Positions 1 through 8,396 are shown, counted from the first letter of the stretch. The stretch: DNA of 32,494 nucleotides from an uncultured Eubacteriales bacterium (GCA_944349545.1 CALVNG010000019.1:1-32494); one strand, 5' to 3'. Numbers and translations: made by a program. The notes: generated by a model not told the origin, from the sequence alone.

Positions 1-425
1 AGGAAGCAGATGCGGAAGTAGTGGGTGTTGCCCGCGGTCACCTGCGGGTTGGTGCAGGTCACGCCGATGGCGGGGATACCCGCATCCGCGAAATACTGAG
101 AGCCCGCGATGGACACGCCGGAGCCGTAGGAGCCAAGCACCACGCTCACGCCCTCGCTGACCAGCTGCTGCGCGGCGGAAGGCGCCTTGTCGGCGGAAGA
201 GCCGTTGTCGGCATAGACGAGCTCAACGGTGTAGGTCTCCCCGCCGATCTCGACGGTGGGCTGCACGCTGTTGGCGTACTGCATGCCCAGCATTTCCTGC
301 TTGCCGCCCGCGCCGCTGTCGCCGGAGGCGGGCTCAAACACGCCGATCTTGACGACGTTCTCGCCCAGGGCGAGCGCCGGAATCATCATCAGAACCGCCA
401 GTAGGATGGCTACGATCTTTTTCAT
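1..425 (-). CDS. Branched-chain amino acid-type ABC transporter substrate-binding protein, N-terminal part (partial)
   Basis: The reading frame opens with ATG at 425 and runs off the left edge, giving about 141 residues. AGGAGGG at 434-440 lies just upstream. The N-terminus is a signal peptide (MKKI, a hydrophobic core, ending near ALALGE). The mature part contains KIGVFEPASGDSGAGGKQ, a stretch like VYADNGSSADKAPSAAQQLV, then VLGSYGSGVSIAG and IPAIGVTCTNPQVT. This is the layout of LivJ/LivK-type periplasmic-binding-fold proteins (Peripla_BP_6), which deliver a ligand to a Liv-type ABC importer outside the membrane. The ligand cannot be read from sequence, and the permease and ATPase genes would lie beyond the left edge. 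The gene is divergent from the T-box-controlled importer. Confidence 0.85.
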   Translation of the reverse strand, partial: MKKIVAILLAVLMMIPALALGENVVKIGVFEPASGDSGAGGKQEMLGMQYANSVQPTVEIGGETYTVELVYADNGSSADKAPSAAQQLVSEGVSVVLGSYGSGVSIAGSQYFADAGIPAIGVTCTNPQVTAGNTHYFRICF

Positions 426-465
426 ACGTTGGTCCCTCCTGTTATCAGTGATTGGGGTTGCAAGC

Positions 466-495
466 ATTATATAACTTTACTTAAGCAAAGCGCAA
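466..495 (-). promoter_or_regulatory. Sigma-A-like promoter of the Liv-type binding protein gene
   Basis: On the minus strand a perfect TATAAT (466-471) is preceded by TTGCGC (490-495) with an 18-bp spacer. It would give a leader of about 35 nt before the AGGAGGG site. Between this promoter and the divergent promoter at 653 the DNA (about 496-652) is relatively AT-rich and I see no gene or clear structure in it. Confidence 0.65.
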
Positions 496-652
496 GTCTC
501 GCACCATAGAAATGCATAAGAAAAACATGACAGCCAGCCCCGTTTTATATTTCATCGCGCGAAACAGGGAAAATACAAAGCCTGCGTTTCCTTCAAAATC
601 AACACTTTTGCGGCTTTTGGAGAAACTTAAGGCAAGAACGGATATTTTGTGC

Positions 653-682
653 TTGACTTGCCGTCGGGTTGAGGTATACAAT
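653..682 (+). promoter_or_regulatory. Sigma-A-like promoter of the T-box/ABC importer operon
   Basis: TTGACT (653-658) and TACAAT (677-682) are separated by 18 bp, each one base from consensus. Transcription would begin near 689, just before stem I of the T-box leader. Confidence 0.7.
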
Positions 683-688
683 GCATCC

Positions 689-966
689 CATACAAGGCGC
701 TGATGGAGCGACGTGGCCGCATCCTTCCCGCCCAGAGAACCCCCGGGTGGTGCGAGGGGGCGCGGGAAAGCGGTGGATTCCACTCCGGAGCCGTCCGGCT
801 GAAACCCGAAAGTAGGCCGGACCGGGTCAGACCCGTTACCCGTCTGTGAGCAATGCTGGTTGCTCATGAGGCCGGAACCCGTTTCCGGCGAAGCAGAGGT
901 GGTACCGCGCGATGATGCGCCCTTTGTTTTTCCGCGGCAAGGCGGGAAAAAGGGGGCGTTTTCTGC
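689..966 (+). promoter_or_regulatory. T-box riboswitch (tRNA-sensing leader)
   Basis: The conserved T-box core AGAGGTGGTACCGCG lies at 895-909; its UGGN bulge is TGGT (900-903), which can pair with a tRNA 3' end having discriminator A (or G by wobble). Stem I has the expected AG-rich bulge AGAGAA (734-739) and distal loop GGTGCGA (749-755). GGAG (705-708) pairs with CTCC (783-786) to close the specifier loop, and CCGC (717-720) pairs with GCGG (770-773) above it. Stem II (GTCCGGC...GCCGGAC), stem III (TGAGCAA 847-853 with TTGCTCA 860-866) and an extra hairpin (about 871-889) follow. By position the specifier is best read as TCC (779-781, Ser) followed by A782. TTC (Phe, 778-780) and TGG (Trp, 774-776) are alternatives. 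Uncharged tRNA would favour antitermination of the importer operon. Confidence 0.93.
917..966 (+). terminator. Intrinsic terminator of the T-box leader
   Basis: A long hairpin (cgccc at 918-922 with gggcg at 954-958, interior pyrimidine/purine pairing, loop near 934-941) is followed by TTTT and a second T-rich stretch. It directly follows the T-box core at 895-909, the usual arrangement for alternative antiterminator and terminator. Confidence 0.85.
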
Positions 967-1037
967 TTTTTAAGCGCTTCATCCGGGCTATGCCCGTTTG
1001 AAAATCCTTGGAAACCATTGTAGGGAGGTAGGTATTT

Positions 1038-1985
1038 ATGAAGAAACTCGTTTCCATCCTGACGGCGGCTATGCTGCTGCTCTGCGCCGGGGCAGCCATG
1101 TCTGAAGGACAGACCTATACCGTAGGCGTGTGCCAGCTGGTCACCCACGATGCGCTGGACGCCGCCACGCAGGGCTTCATGGACGCGCTCACCGAGGAGC
1201 TGGGAGGCGCTGTCACCTTTGACGTACAGAACGCCGCGGGTGACTCCAACACCTGCTCCACCATCGTCAATTCCTTCGTGGCCGCCGATGTGGACCTGAT
1301 CCTGGCCAATGCCACGGCCGCGCTGCAGGCGGCTGTTGCCGCGACGGCGGATATTCCCATTCTGGGCACCTCCGTTACCGAATACGGCGTGGCGCTGGAT
1401 ATCGACGACTTTAGCGGCACCGTGGGTGGCAATGTCTCCGGCACCTCCGACCTGGCCCCGCTGGACCAGCAGGCCGCCATGCTTCAAGCGCTCTTCCCCG
1501 ATGCCACGAACGTGGGCCTGCTCTACTGCTCGGCCGAGGCCAACAGCCAGTACCAGGTGGATACCGTAAAGGGGTACCTGGAGGAGATGGGCTACACCTG
1601 CACCCTCTACCCCTTCGCCGACAGCAATGATGCTGCCGCCGTCACACAGACCGCGGCAGACGCCAGCGACGTGATTTACGTGCCCACCGACAACACCGTG
1701 GCCGCCAACACCGGCATCGTGGACAACATCTGCCAGCCCGCGGGCGTGCCCGTGATCGCCGGCGAGGAGGGTATCTGCAGGGGCTGTGGCGTGGCGACGC
1801 TGTCCATCAGCTACTACGACCTGGGCGTGACCACCGGCAAGATGGCCGCCAAAATTCTTACAGGCGAGGCGGATATCTCCACCATGCCTATCGCCTATGC
1901 CGAAAACTTCACCCTCAAGTTCAACACCGTCATCGGCGAGGCCTTGGGTATCGCCATGCCGGAGGGGTATACGGCTATCGAATAA
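1038..1985 (+). CDS. ABC transporter substrate-binding protein, ABC_sub_bind (TrpX-like) family
   Basis: A 315-residue exported binding protein. ATG at 1038 follows GGGAGG (1023-1028). Residues 1-22 form a signal peptide with KK and a Leu/Ala core; I see no good lipobox, so it may be released or anchored by the uncleaved segment. The two-lobed body (VGVCQLVTHDALDAATQGFMDAL, DVDLILANATAALQAA, IPILGTSVTEYG, later NVGLLYCSAEANSQYQ and GVPVIAGEEG) matches the PF04392 type, whose members carry amino acids or similar small solutes. It is the first gene behind the T-box leader and is followed by its permease and ATPase genes. The family includes TrpX of T-box-controlled TrpXYZ importers, but tryptophan as substrate here is only inferred. 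A strong terminator right after the gene may raise its dose relative to the rest. Confidence 0.88.
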   Translation: MKKLVSILTAAMLLLCAGAAMSEGQTYTVGVCQLVTHDALDAATQGFMDALTEELGGAVTFDVQNAAGDSNTCSTIVNSFVAADVDLILANATAALQAAVAATADIPILGTSVTEYGVALDIDDFSGTVGGNVSGTSDLAPLDQQAAMLQALFPDATNVGLLYCSAEANSQYQVDTVKGYLEEMGYTCTLYPFADSNDAAAVTQTAADASDVIYVPTDNTVAANTGIVDNICQPAGVPVIAGEEGICRGCGVATLSISYYDLGVTTGKMAAKILTGEADISTMPIAYAENFTLKFNTVIGEALGIAMPEGYTAIE

Positions 1986-1998
1986 GCCCCGGAGCGTT

Positions 1999-2053
1999 CG
2001 CAAAAACGGTGGGAAAAGGCGAACGGCCTTTTCCCCCGTTTTTGCGGTTTTTT
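1999..2053 (+). terminator. Strong terminator-like hairpin inside the ABC operon
   Basis: Positions 1999-2020 pair with 2026-2046 as a stem of about 21 bp with one bulged T (2010) and a five-base loop (2021-2025), followed by TTTTTT at 2048-2053. It lies between the binding-protein stop and the permease start, so it should let only part of the transcripts reach the permease and ATPase genes. Confidence 0.85.
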
Positions 2054-2103
2054 GATAACACCGGTAGCGGGCACACCCCGCTGCGGAATTGGGGGAAAGT
2101 GCA

Positions 2104-3045
2104 TTGTCCAGTTTTTTGAACGCGCTGCCCGGCGCTGTTTCCCAGGGCCTTGTCTGGGGCGTCATGGCCATCGGGCTCTACATCACCTATAAGCTGCTGG
2201 ATATCGCCGACCTGACGGTAGACGGTTCCTTCTGCACCGGCGGCGCCGTGGGCGTCATGCTCATCACCGGCGGCTGCAACGTGTGGCTTTCGCTGCTGGT
2301 AGCCATTCTTGCAGGGATGCTGGCCGGGCTGGTGACGGGGCTTCTGCATACGGCCTGCGGCATTCCCGCCATCCTCTCGGGCATTCTTACGCAGCTGGGC
2401 CTGTGGTCGGTCAACCTGGCCATCATGGGCATGAAGGCCAACCAGTCGCTCAATGTCAACAAGTACGATCTGCTCGTATCCCTTCGCTACCTGCAGGACG
2501 TAACCAAGGGTACGCGGGGATTCTGGCAGCATCCCATCTTTGTGGCAGGGCTGTTTACGGTGGTCATCATCGCCGTGCTGTACTGGTTTTTCGGCACGGA
2601 GCTGGGCTGCTCGCTGCGCGCCACAGGCGCGAACGCCAATATGGCCCGTGCCCAGGGCATCAACACGAATTTCAACAAGGTGCTGGGCCTTATGATCTCC
2701 AACGGACTTGTGGCGCTTTCCGGCGCGCTGCTCTCTCAGTACCAGAGCTTCGCGGATATCAACATGGGGCGTGGCGCCATCGTCATCGGCCTGGCTGCCG
2801 TCATCATCGGCGAAGTCATCTTCGGCAAAGTTTTCCGCAACTTCGCCCTCAAGCTCCTGGCCGTGGCCGTCGGCTCCATCATCTACTACGTGGTGATTCA
2901 GGCCGTGGTCAGCCTCAGCGGCATCAATTCCAACTATCTGAAGCTGCTCTCCGCCGTGATCGTGGCGCTGTTCCTGGCCGTGCCCTACTGGAAGGCGCGC
3001 TATCTTGACCGGCCCACCACGAAGGGAGGCGCAAACCATGCTTGA
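2104..3045 (+). CDS. ABC transporter permease (BPD_transp_2 / TrpY-like)
   Basis: An inner-membrane channel subunit of 313 residues with about eight to nine hydrophobic segments. I place the start at TTG 2104 because GGGGGAAAG (2091-2099) is then a usable ribosome site; the earlier in-frame TTG at 2089 overlaps that site. The body shows VWGVMAIGLYITYKLLDIADLTVDG, GLVTGLLHTACGIPAILSGI, GCSLRATGANANMARAQGIN and GRGAIVIGLAAVIIGEVIFG, typical of LivH/RbsC-like permeases in the ABC_sub_bind transporter group. The stop overlaps the ATPase start by 8 nt, indicating translational coupling. A terminator hairpin stands upstream of the gene. Confidence 0.9.
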   Translation: MSSFLNALPGAVSQGLVWGVMAIGLYITYKLLDIADLTVDGSFCTGGAVGVMLITGGCNVWLSLLVAILAGMLAGLVTGLLHTACGIPAILSGILTQLGLWSVNLAIMGMKANQSLNVNKYDLLVSLRYLQDVTKGTRGFWQHPIFVAGLFTVVIIAVLYWFFGTELGCSLRATGANANMARAQGINTNFNKVLGLMISNGLVALSGALLSQYQSFADINMGRGAIVIGLAAVIIGEVIFGKVFRNFALKLLAVAVGSIIYYVVIQAVVSLSGINSNYLKLLSAVIVALFLAVPYWKARYLDRPTTKGGANHA

Positions 3046-3832
3046 GATCATCGACCTGCACAAGACCTTCAATCCCGGCACCGTCAACGAAAAAACCGCG
3101 CTGGACGGCGTTTCCCTCACGCTCAAGGACGGAGATTTCGTCAGCGTGATCGGCGGAAACGGCGCGGGCAAATCCACGCTGCTGAATGCCGTGGCGGGTA
3201 CCTGGCTGGTCGATTCGGGCACCATCGCCATTGACGGCGTGAACGTGACCCGCCTTCCGGAGCACAAGCGCGCCCGGTTTATCGGCCGCGTTTTCCAGGA
3301 CCCCATGATGGGCACCGCCGCCACCATGCAGATTGAGGAGAACCTGGCCCTGGCCCTGCGCCGCGGCAAGCGTCGCACGCTACGGGTGGGCATCACGGCT
3401 GCCGAGCGCGATCAGTACCGCGAGCTGCTGAAAATTCTGGGGCTGGGACTGGAGAATCGGCTGACCACCAAGGTGGGCCTGCTCTCCGGCGGCCAGCGCC
3501 AGGCGCTGACGCTGCTCATGGCCACGCTGCAAAAGCCCAAGCTCCTGCTGCTGGACGAGCACACCGCCGCTCTCGACCCCAAGACCGCCGCCAAGGTGCT
3601 GGAGACCACAGAGCGCATCATCCAGCGCGACCACCTGACCACGCTGATGATCACGCACAACATGCGCGACGCCATCGCTCACGGCAATCGGCTGATCATG
3701 ATGTACGACGGTCGCATCGTGGTGGACGTAAGCGGCGAAGAAAAGCACCGCCTGACGGTGGAGGACCTGCTGTCCCTGTTTGAGAAGGCCAGCGGACAGG
3801 CGCTAGCCAGCGATCGGATGCTGCTGGGTTGA
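3038..3832 (+). CDS. ABC transporter ATP-binding protein (TrpZ-like)
   Basis: The nucleotide-binding subunit of the importer, 264 residues. I start it at ATG 3038 with GGGAGG at 3024-3029 rather than at the longer frame opening at 3005. Visible motifs are Walker A GGNGAGKST (around residue 40), Q-loop (VFQDP), signature LSGGQRQALTLL, Walker B LLLLDEHTAALDP and H-loop ITHNM. The DEHTAALDP form, with His where most ABC proteins have Pro, is what I recall for this transporter subgroup. It overlaps the permease gene by 8 nt and ends the operon at the hairpin at 3855. Confidence 0.94.
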   Translation: MLEIIDLHKTFNPGTVNEKTALDGVSLTLKDGDFVSVIGGNGAGKSTLLNAVAGTWLVDSGTIAIDGVNVTRLPEHKRARFIGRVFQDPMMGTAATMQIEENLALALRRGKRRTLRVGITAAERDQYRELLKILGLGLENRLTTKVGLLSGGQRQALTLLMATLQKPKLLLLDEHTAALDPKTAAKVLETTERIIQRDHLTTLMITHNMRDAIAHGNRLIMMYDGRIVVDVSGEEKHRLTVEDLLSLFEKASGQALASDRMLLG

Positions 3833-3854
3833 ATGCATTCCTTCGTGAATCAAA

Positions 3855-3892
3855 AACGCCCCGGCGGCTGTCAAAGCAGCCTCCGGGGCGTT
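3855..3892. terminator. Bidirectional terminator between convergent operons
   Basis: AACGCCCCGG (3855-3864) pairs with CCGGGGCGTT (3883-3892), extended by GGCTG/CAGCC around a TCAAAG loop. Plus-strand RNA ends in GTTTTGG and minus-strand RNA in GTTTTTG, so it can end both the ABC operon and the pyrG operon. Confidence 0.9.
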
Positions 3893-3896
3893 TTGG

Positions 3897-5096
3897 TTAC
3901 GCCTTTTGCGGGGCGCGGCCACCTTTTCCGCGCCGGCCGAGCAGCGCAACGGCGCAAAGCATCAGCAGCGGAAACGCGACGCCAACCGACAGTCCCGCAG
4001 CCAGCCGGCCTCCAGCCGCATTGGCCGCAAGTCCTACCACCGTAGGTCCCGCCGTGCAGCCCAGATCGCCCGCCAGCGCCATAAGGGCGAACATCGCCGT
4101 GCCCCCGCCGGGCAGCGCGGCCACCGCCGTGCTGCAGGTCCCCGGCCAGAAGATGCCTACCGAGAAGCCGCACAGCGCGCAGCCGATGAGCGCCAGCACG
4201 GGGTTTGCGCTCGCTGCCGCCGTAACATAGCAGGCGATGCAAAGCACCGCACTCCCCATCATGGCGGCGCGCAGGGGCAGGCGTCCGCTGGATTTGCTGT
4301 ACAGCGCACGAGCGGTTCCCATCAGCAGCGCGAAGGCGCACGGACCCGCCAAGTCGCCAATTTCCTTGCCCATGCCCAATCCCGCCTCGGCAAACGCCGA
4401 CGCCCACTGGCTCATTCCCTGCTCGGACGCGCCGGAGCACACCATCATCGCCAGCAGTAGCCAAAACACCTTCTGCTTCATCAGCCCGCGAATGGAAAGC
4501 GGCTTTTCTCCCTGGGCAATGCTGCGGATGGGCACCCGCAGAAACAGCAGCGCATTGCCCAGCGGCAGCAGCGCCCACAGGCAGGCCAGCACAGGCCATC
4601 GCTCCACCCCCACCGTGCGGAAAAACAGCGTGGATAGCAACACAACCGCCACATGTCCCCAGCAGTAGAAGGAGTGGAGCAGGCTCATGGCCGCTTCTTT
4701 TCGCGGCGTAGGGCATGCCTCGACAATGGGGCTGACAAGCACCTCAATCAGCCCGCCGCCTACGGCGTAGAGCACGACCGCCGCCATCAGCCCCGCATAG
4801 GCGGAACCGAAAATCGCAGGCAGCGCCGCAAGCCCCGCCAGCCCGGCGGCAGCCAGCACATGCGCCGCCAGCATACAGGGCCGGTAACCAATTTTGTCCA
4901 CCACCTTGGCGGAGAGCAGGTCCACCACAAGCTGCACCGAAAAATTGAGCGTGGTCAGCAGCGTGAGCTGTTCCAGCGTCAAACCCCACTGTGCACGGAA
5001 GGTTAGCAGCAAAAGCGGAGCAAGATTGTTGACGGCGGCCTGGGTGATCAGGCTGAGATAGCAGGCTGCCATGGTATGTGAATCCTTGAAGCGCAT
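3897..5096 (-). CDS. MFS transporter of unknown substrate
   Basis: A twelve-helix major facilitator of 399 residues. ATG 5096 is preferred because AGGAGG near 5108-5113 then sits about 10 nt away; an in-frame GTG at 5102 is the alternative. Features are MAACYLSLITQAAVNNLAPLLLL in helix 1, a cytoplasmic loop with LSAKVVDKIGYRP after helix 2, and an NPVLALIGCALCGFSVGIFWPG segment in the C-terminal half. It is most like sugar- or generic-solute MFS_1 proteins. It starts 18 nt after the pyrG stop on the same strand, so it is likely co-transcribed, but this does not reveal its substrate. The terminator hairpin begins right after its stop. Confidence 0.82.
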   Translation of the reverse strand: MRFKDSHTMAACYLSLITQAAVNNLAPLLLLTFRAQWGLTLEQLTLLTTLNFSVQLVVDLLSAKVVDKIGYRPCMLAAHVLAAAGLAGLAALPAIFGSAYAGLMAAVVLYAVGGGLIEVLVSPIVEACPTPRKEAAMSLLHSFYCWGHVAVVLLSTLFFRTVGVERWPVLACLWALLPLGNALLFLRVPIRSIAQGEKPLSIRGLMKQKVFWLLLAMMVCSGASEQGMSQWASAFAEAGLGMGKEIGDLAGPCAFALLMGTARALYSKSSGRLPLRAAMMGSAVLCIACYVTAAASANPVLALIGCALCGFSVGIFWPGTCSTAVAALPGGGTAMFALMALAGDLGCTAGPTVVGLAANAAGGRLAAGLSVGVAFPLLMLCAVALLGRRGKGGRAPQKA

Positions 5097-5114
5097 GAGC
5101 ACCGGGCCTCCTGG

Positions 5115-6731
5115 TCAGTCTGCGGCTCCGCTGCGGTGGCGCAAAGCCGCGCCCACAAATTCGCGGAACAGCGGATGCGGGCGATTGGGACGGCTCTTGA
5201 ACTCCGGATGGAACTGCACCGCCACAAAGAAGGGATGGCTGGGAATTTCCACGATCTCCACCAGGTTGCGGTCCGGGTTGCGGCCCGCGACGATCATGCC
5301 GCCGGCTGTAAAGCGCTCCAGAAAGGCGTTGTTGAATTCATAGCGGTGACGGTGGCGCTCCCAGATTTCCTTGGTTCCATAGGCTCTTTCGCTGATGGTG
5401 CCGGGGGTGAGCTGGCAGCGATACCTGCCCAGGCGCATGGTGCCACCCAGATTGCCCAGGTCCTGATCCTCCATCAGGTCGATCACAGGATAGGTGGTGT
5501 GCGGGTCCACCTCGCTGGTGTGCGCATCGCGCAGATCCAGCACGTGGCGGGCAAATTCCACCACAGCCATCTGCATGCCCAGGCACAGCCCCAAAAACGG
5601 CAGGCCATTCTCCCGCGCATACTGAATTGCGGCGATTTTGCCCTCCAGCCCGCGCGAGCCAAAGCCGCCCGGCACCAGCACGCCGTCCGCGCCGGCCAGC
5701 ATCTCCCCCGCGTTTTCAGGCGTCACCTCCTGGGCGGGCACCCACTTGATATTTACCCTGACGCCATGGAAGATGCCGCCGTGCGTAAGCGCCTCCACGA
5801 CGCTCAGGTAGGCGTCCGGCAGTTCCACATACTTGCCCACGAGCGCAACGCAGACGCTGTCGGTGCTGGCAAGCTGGCGTTCCACCATCTCGGTCCACTC
5901 GGTCAGATCGCACGGAGCCTGCGGCAGGCCGAGCATTTTCACCACCTGCTCGTCCAGCCCCTCGCGGTGCAACAGCAGCGGCACCTCGTAGAGGCTGCGG
6001 GCGTTGAGATTCTGGAACACGCAGTTTACCGGCAGGTTGCAGAACATGGCGATCTTGGCGCGCACGTCATAGGGCAGTTCATGTTCGGCGCGGCATACCA
6101 GAATGTCCGGTGAAATGCCGATGGAGCAAAGCTCGCGCACGCTATGCTGGGATGGCTTGGTTTTCAGCTCGCCCGCCGCGTTGAGATACGGCACCAGCGT
6201 CACATGCAGGTAGAGACAGTTTTCCCTGCCCGCTTCGGCGCGCATCTGGCGCGCGGCCTCCAGAAAGGGCAGGCTCTCGATGTCGCCCACCGTGCCGCCG
6301 ATTTCGGTGATGATCACATCCGGCGGATTGTCGCCGCGGGCCACGGCCAGGATGTTGCGCTTGATTTCATTGGTGATATGCGGAATGACCTGAATCGTCG
6401 CGCCAAGGTATTCGCCCCGGCGCTCCCGGTCGATGACGGTCTTGAACACGCGGCCGCTGGTCACGTTGCTGGCCTGGGTGAGGTTTTCGTCGATGAAGCG
6501 CTCATAGTGTCCCAGGTCCAGGTCGGTTTCCGCGCCGTCGTCGGTCACAAACACCTCGCCGTGCTGATAGGGATTCATGGTTCCGGGATCGACGTTGATA
6601 TAGGGGTCAAACTTCTGAATGCATACCCGCAGGCCCCGGCATTTCAGCAGCCGTCCCAGAGATGCCGCCGTGATGCCCTTGCCCAGCGAGGAAACAACGC
6701 CGCCGGTTACAAAGATAAACTTGGGATCCAT
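5115..6731 (-). CDS. pyrG: CTP synthase
   Basis: CTP synthase makes CTP from UTP, ATP and glutamine. The protein is 538 residues, normal for the family, starting at ATG 6731 ([11 protein letters not shown]) with AGGTGGGG just upstream; the frame extends to a GTG at 6749 that I do not favour. The synthetase domain carries [10 protein letters not shown] (residues 10-19) and [20 protein letters not shown]. The C-terminal class I glutamine amidotransferase domain has GLCLGMQ with the catalytic Cys near 383, and FHPEF with His/Glu near 508 and 510. It lies 36 nt downstream of the DUF1846 gene and upstream of an MFS gene. I see no attenuator in its own short leader, so control is probably from the promoter at 8282-8310. 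Confidence 0.97.
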   Translation of the reverse strand: MDPKFIFVTGGVVSSLGKGITAASLGRLLKCRGLRVCIQKFDPYINVDPGTMNPYQHGEVFVTDDGAETDLDLGHYERFIDENLTQASNVTSGRVFKTVIDRERRGEYLGATIQVIPHITNEIKRNILAVARGDNPPDVIITEIGGTVGDIESLPFLEAARQMRAEAGRENCLYLHVTLVPYLNAAGELKTKPSQHSVRELCSIGISPDILVCRAEHELPYDVRAKIAMFCNLPVNCVFQNLNARSLYEVPLLLHREGLDEQVVKMLGLPQAPCDLTEWTEMVERQLASTDSVCVALVGKYVELPDAYLSVVEALTHGGIFHGVRVNIKWVPAQEVTPENAGEMLAGADGVLVPGGFGSRGLEGKIAAIQYARENGLPFLGLCLGMQMAVVEFARHVLDLRDAHTSEVDPHTTYPVIDLMEDQDLGNLGGTMRLGRYRCQLTPGTISERAYGTKEIWERHRHRYEFNNAFLERFTAGGMIVAGRNPDRNLVEIVEIPSHPFFVAVQFHPEFKSRPNRPHPLFREFVGAALRHRSGAAD

Positions 6732-6767
6732 GATACCCCACCTTTCCACTTTTCCAGTCCGGATGAA

Positions 6768-8249
6768 TTACTTGTGGTAAAGATTATGGCTCTGATACTT
6801 GGGATCGCAGGTCAGGTTGACCTTCAACCGCCGGAAGATGCCGTCATCCACCTGCGGCAGAATGACCGTGGAATGCGCCTCCAGCCCCTCCAGCAGCGGA
6901 AGCTGGCGCATGGCCAGCGCAGCCTTGGGGTCTGTGGCGGCGCAGATGGACAGCGCCACCAGCACCTCGTCGCTGTGAAGGCGCGGGTTGCGGTTGCCCA
7001 GGTAGTCGCACTTGAGGGTTTGGATGGGCTCAATGACGGTAGGTGAAATCAGCTGGTCCTTTTTCTGGATGCCGCCCAGCACCTTGAGGGCGTTGAGAAT
7101 CAGCGCCGCGGAAGGGCCCAGCAGGTTGGTGGTCTTGCCGGTGACAATGCGCCCATCCGCCAGCTGGATGGCTAAAGCGGGCGCTTCGGTCTCCTCCTCG
7201 CGCCTGCGGGCCGCGGCAATCACGGGGCGCTGCTCCGGCCCAAGGCCCGTTTTCTGCACGATCATCTTCAGCCGGTCCACCTCGGCTTGCTCGGTGCGCC
7301 CCTGGACCTGCCCACAGCGCGCGGCGAAGTAGCGGCGGATGATCTCCTGACGGGCGGCCTCGCGGCACGCTTCGTCGTCGGTGATGCAGTTTTTGATCAT
7401 GTTCACGCCCATGTCCGTGGGCGATTTGTAGGGAGATTCCCCATAGATGCGCTCAAACATGGCGCGCAACACCGGAAAGATCTCGATATCCCGGTTGTAG
7501 TTGACGGTGGTTTCCCCGTAGGCCTCCAAATGGAAGGGGTCAATCATGTTCACGTCGTCCAGGTCCGCGGTCGCAGCCTCGTAGGCGATGTTGACCGGGT
7601 GGTTGAGCGGCAGGTTCCAGATGGGGAAGGTTTCAAACTTGGCATAGCCAGCCTTCACCCCGCGCTGATGCTCCTGATACAGCTGGCTCAGGCACACGGC
7701 CATCTTGCCGCTGCCCGGCCCCGGCGCGGTGACCAGCACCAGCGGACGGGTGGTTACGACGTATTCGTTGCGCCCGAAGCCGCGGTCGCTGATAATCTGC
7801 TCCACATCGTATGGATAGCCCTCGATGGGAAAATGGCGGAACACGCGCACGCCCAGGCTTTCGAGCCGGTTTTTGAACATCACGGCGGAATGCTGGTCGC
7901 GCCAGCGGGTCAAAACCACGCTGCCCACGTACATACCGATGCCGCGGAAGGCGTCGATCAGGCGCAGCACGTCCGCGTCATAGGAGATGCCCAGATCGCC
8001 GCGGACCTTGCTTTTTTCAATATCGTCGGCATTGATGGCAACCACCAGCTCCGCCTGGTCCTTCAGGTTGAGCAGCATGGACACCTTGCTGTCCGGCTTG
8101 AAGCCCGGCAGCACGCGCGACGCGTGAAAATCGTCAAATAGCTTTCCGCCCAGTTCCAGATACAGCTTTCCCCCGAACACGGCGATACGGCTTCGGATAT
8201 GCTCCGATTGCATCCGCGTGTAAAGATCATGATCAAACCCCGTGCGCAT
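6768..8249 (-). CDS. DUF1846 family protein with P-loop-like motif
   Basis: A 493-residue protein of the DUF1846 family (PF08903), widespread in Firmicutes with no established function that I know. ATG 8249 follows AAGGAGGGGG. Family-typical stretches include the N-terminal FDHDLYTRMQSEHIRSRI, a glycine-rich APGPGSGK at about 175-182 resembling a nucleotide-binding P-loop, and GRIVTGKTTNLLGPSAALILNALK near 370-390. The protein has no signal peptide or membrane segment, so it is cytoplasmic. It is the first gene of a probable operon with pyrG and an MFS gene. Confidence 0.9.
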   Translation of the reverse strand: MRTGFDHDLYTRMQSEHIRSRIAVFGGKLYLELGGKLFDDFHASRVLPGFKPDSKVSMLLNLKDQAELVVAINADDIEKSKVRGDLGISYDADVLRLIDAFRGIGMYVGSVVLTRWRDQHSAVMFKNRLESLGVRVFRHFPIEGYPYDVEQIISDRGFGRNEYVVTTRPLVLVTAPGPGSGKMAVCLSQLYQEHQRGVKAGYAKFETFPIWNLPLNHPVNIAYEAATADLDDVNMIDPFHLEAYGETTVNYNRDIEIFPVLRAMFERIYGESPYKSPTDMGVNMIKNCITDDEACREAARQEIIRRYFAARCGQVQGRTEQAEVDRLKMIVQKTGLGPEQRPVIAAARRREEETEAPALAIQLADGRIVTGKTTNLLGPSAALILNALKVLGGIQKKDQLISPTVIEPIQTLKCDYLGNRNPRLHSDEVLVALSICAATDPKAALAMRQLPLLEGLEAHSTVILPQVDDGIFRRLKVNLTCDPKYQSHNLYHK

Positions 8250-8281
8250 GACGGCCCCCTCCTTAGAACATCAACCGGATT

Positions 8282-8314
8282 ATCATACCATTTCCCCCTT
8301 GGTGAAACAAGGGG
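8282..8314 (-). promoter_or_regulatory. Promoter of the DUF1846-pyrG operon with overlapping inverted repeat
   Basis: On the minus strand TTGTTT (8305-8310) and TATGAT (8282-8287) are 17 bp apart. An inverted repeat, CCCCTTG (8295-8301) / CAAGGGG (8308-8314) with a 6-nt centre, covers the -35 element and looks like an operator. I do not recognise the regulator. Confidence 0.6.
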
Positions 8315-8346
8315 AAGAACAAAAGAAAATCTTCGAAAATGCAAGC

Positions 8347-8377
8347 AAAAACCGCCGCGGCAGACGGGCCGCGGCGG
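8347..8377 (-). terminator. Intrinsic terminator of the DHA3 exporter gene
   Basis: A 10-bp perfect GC-rich stem (CCGCCGCGGC at 8352-8361 with GCCGCGGCGG at 8368-8377), six-base loop, then TTTTT on the minus strand (8347-8351). Confidence 0.88.
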
Positions 8378-8396
8378 AAGATGGATCGTCTGGGAA

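Noticed and set aside
481-867. Possible small gene on the minus strand in the T-box region
   Set aside because: It overlaps the promoter and structured leader, has no good ribosome site and no protein-like pattern.
864-2171. Open frame of about 435 codons on the minus strand opposite the binding-protein gene and T-box
   Set aside because: It crosses the T-box, terminators and a well-supported gene, and its translation is low-complexity Gly/His/Val without a recognisable domain.
1975-3396. Open frame of 473 codons on the minus strand opposite permease and ATPase
   Set aside because: The plus-strand frames carry full ABC permease and ATPase motifs; the minus frame does not resemble any protein.
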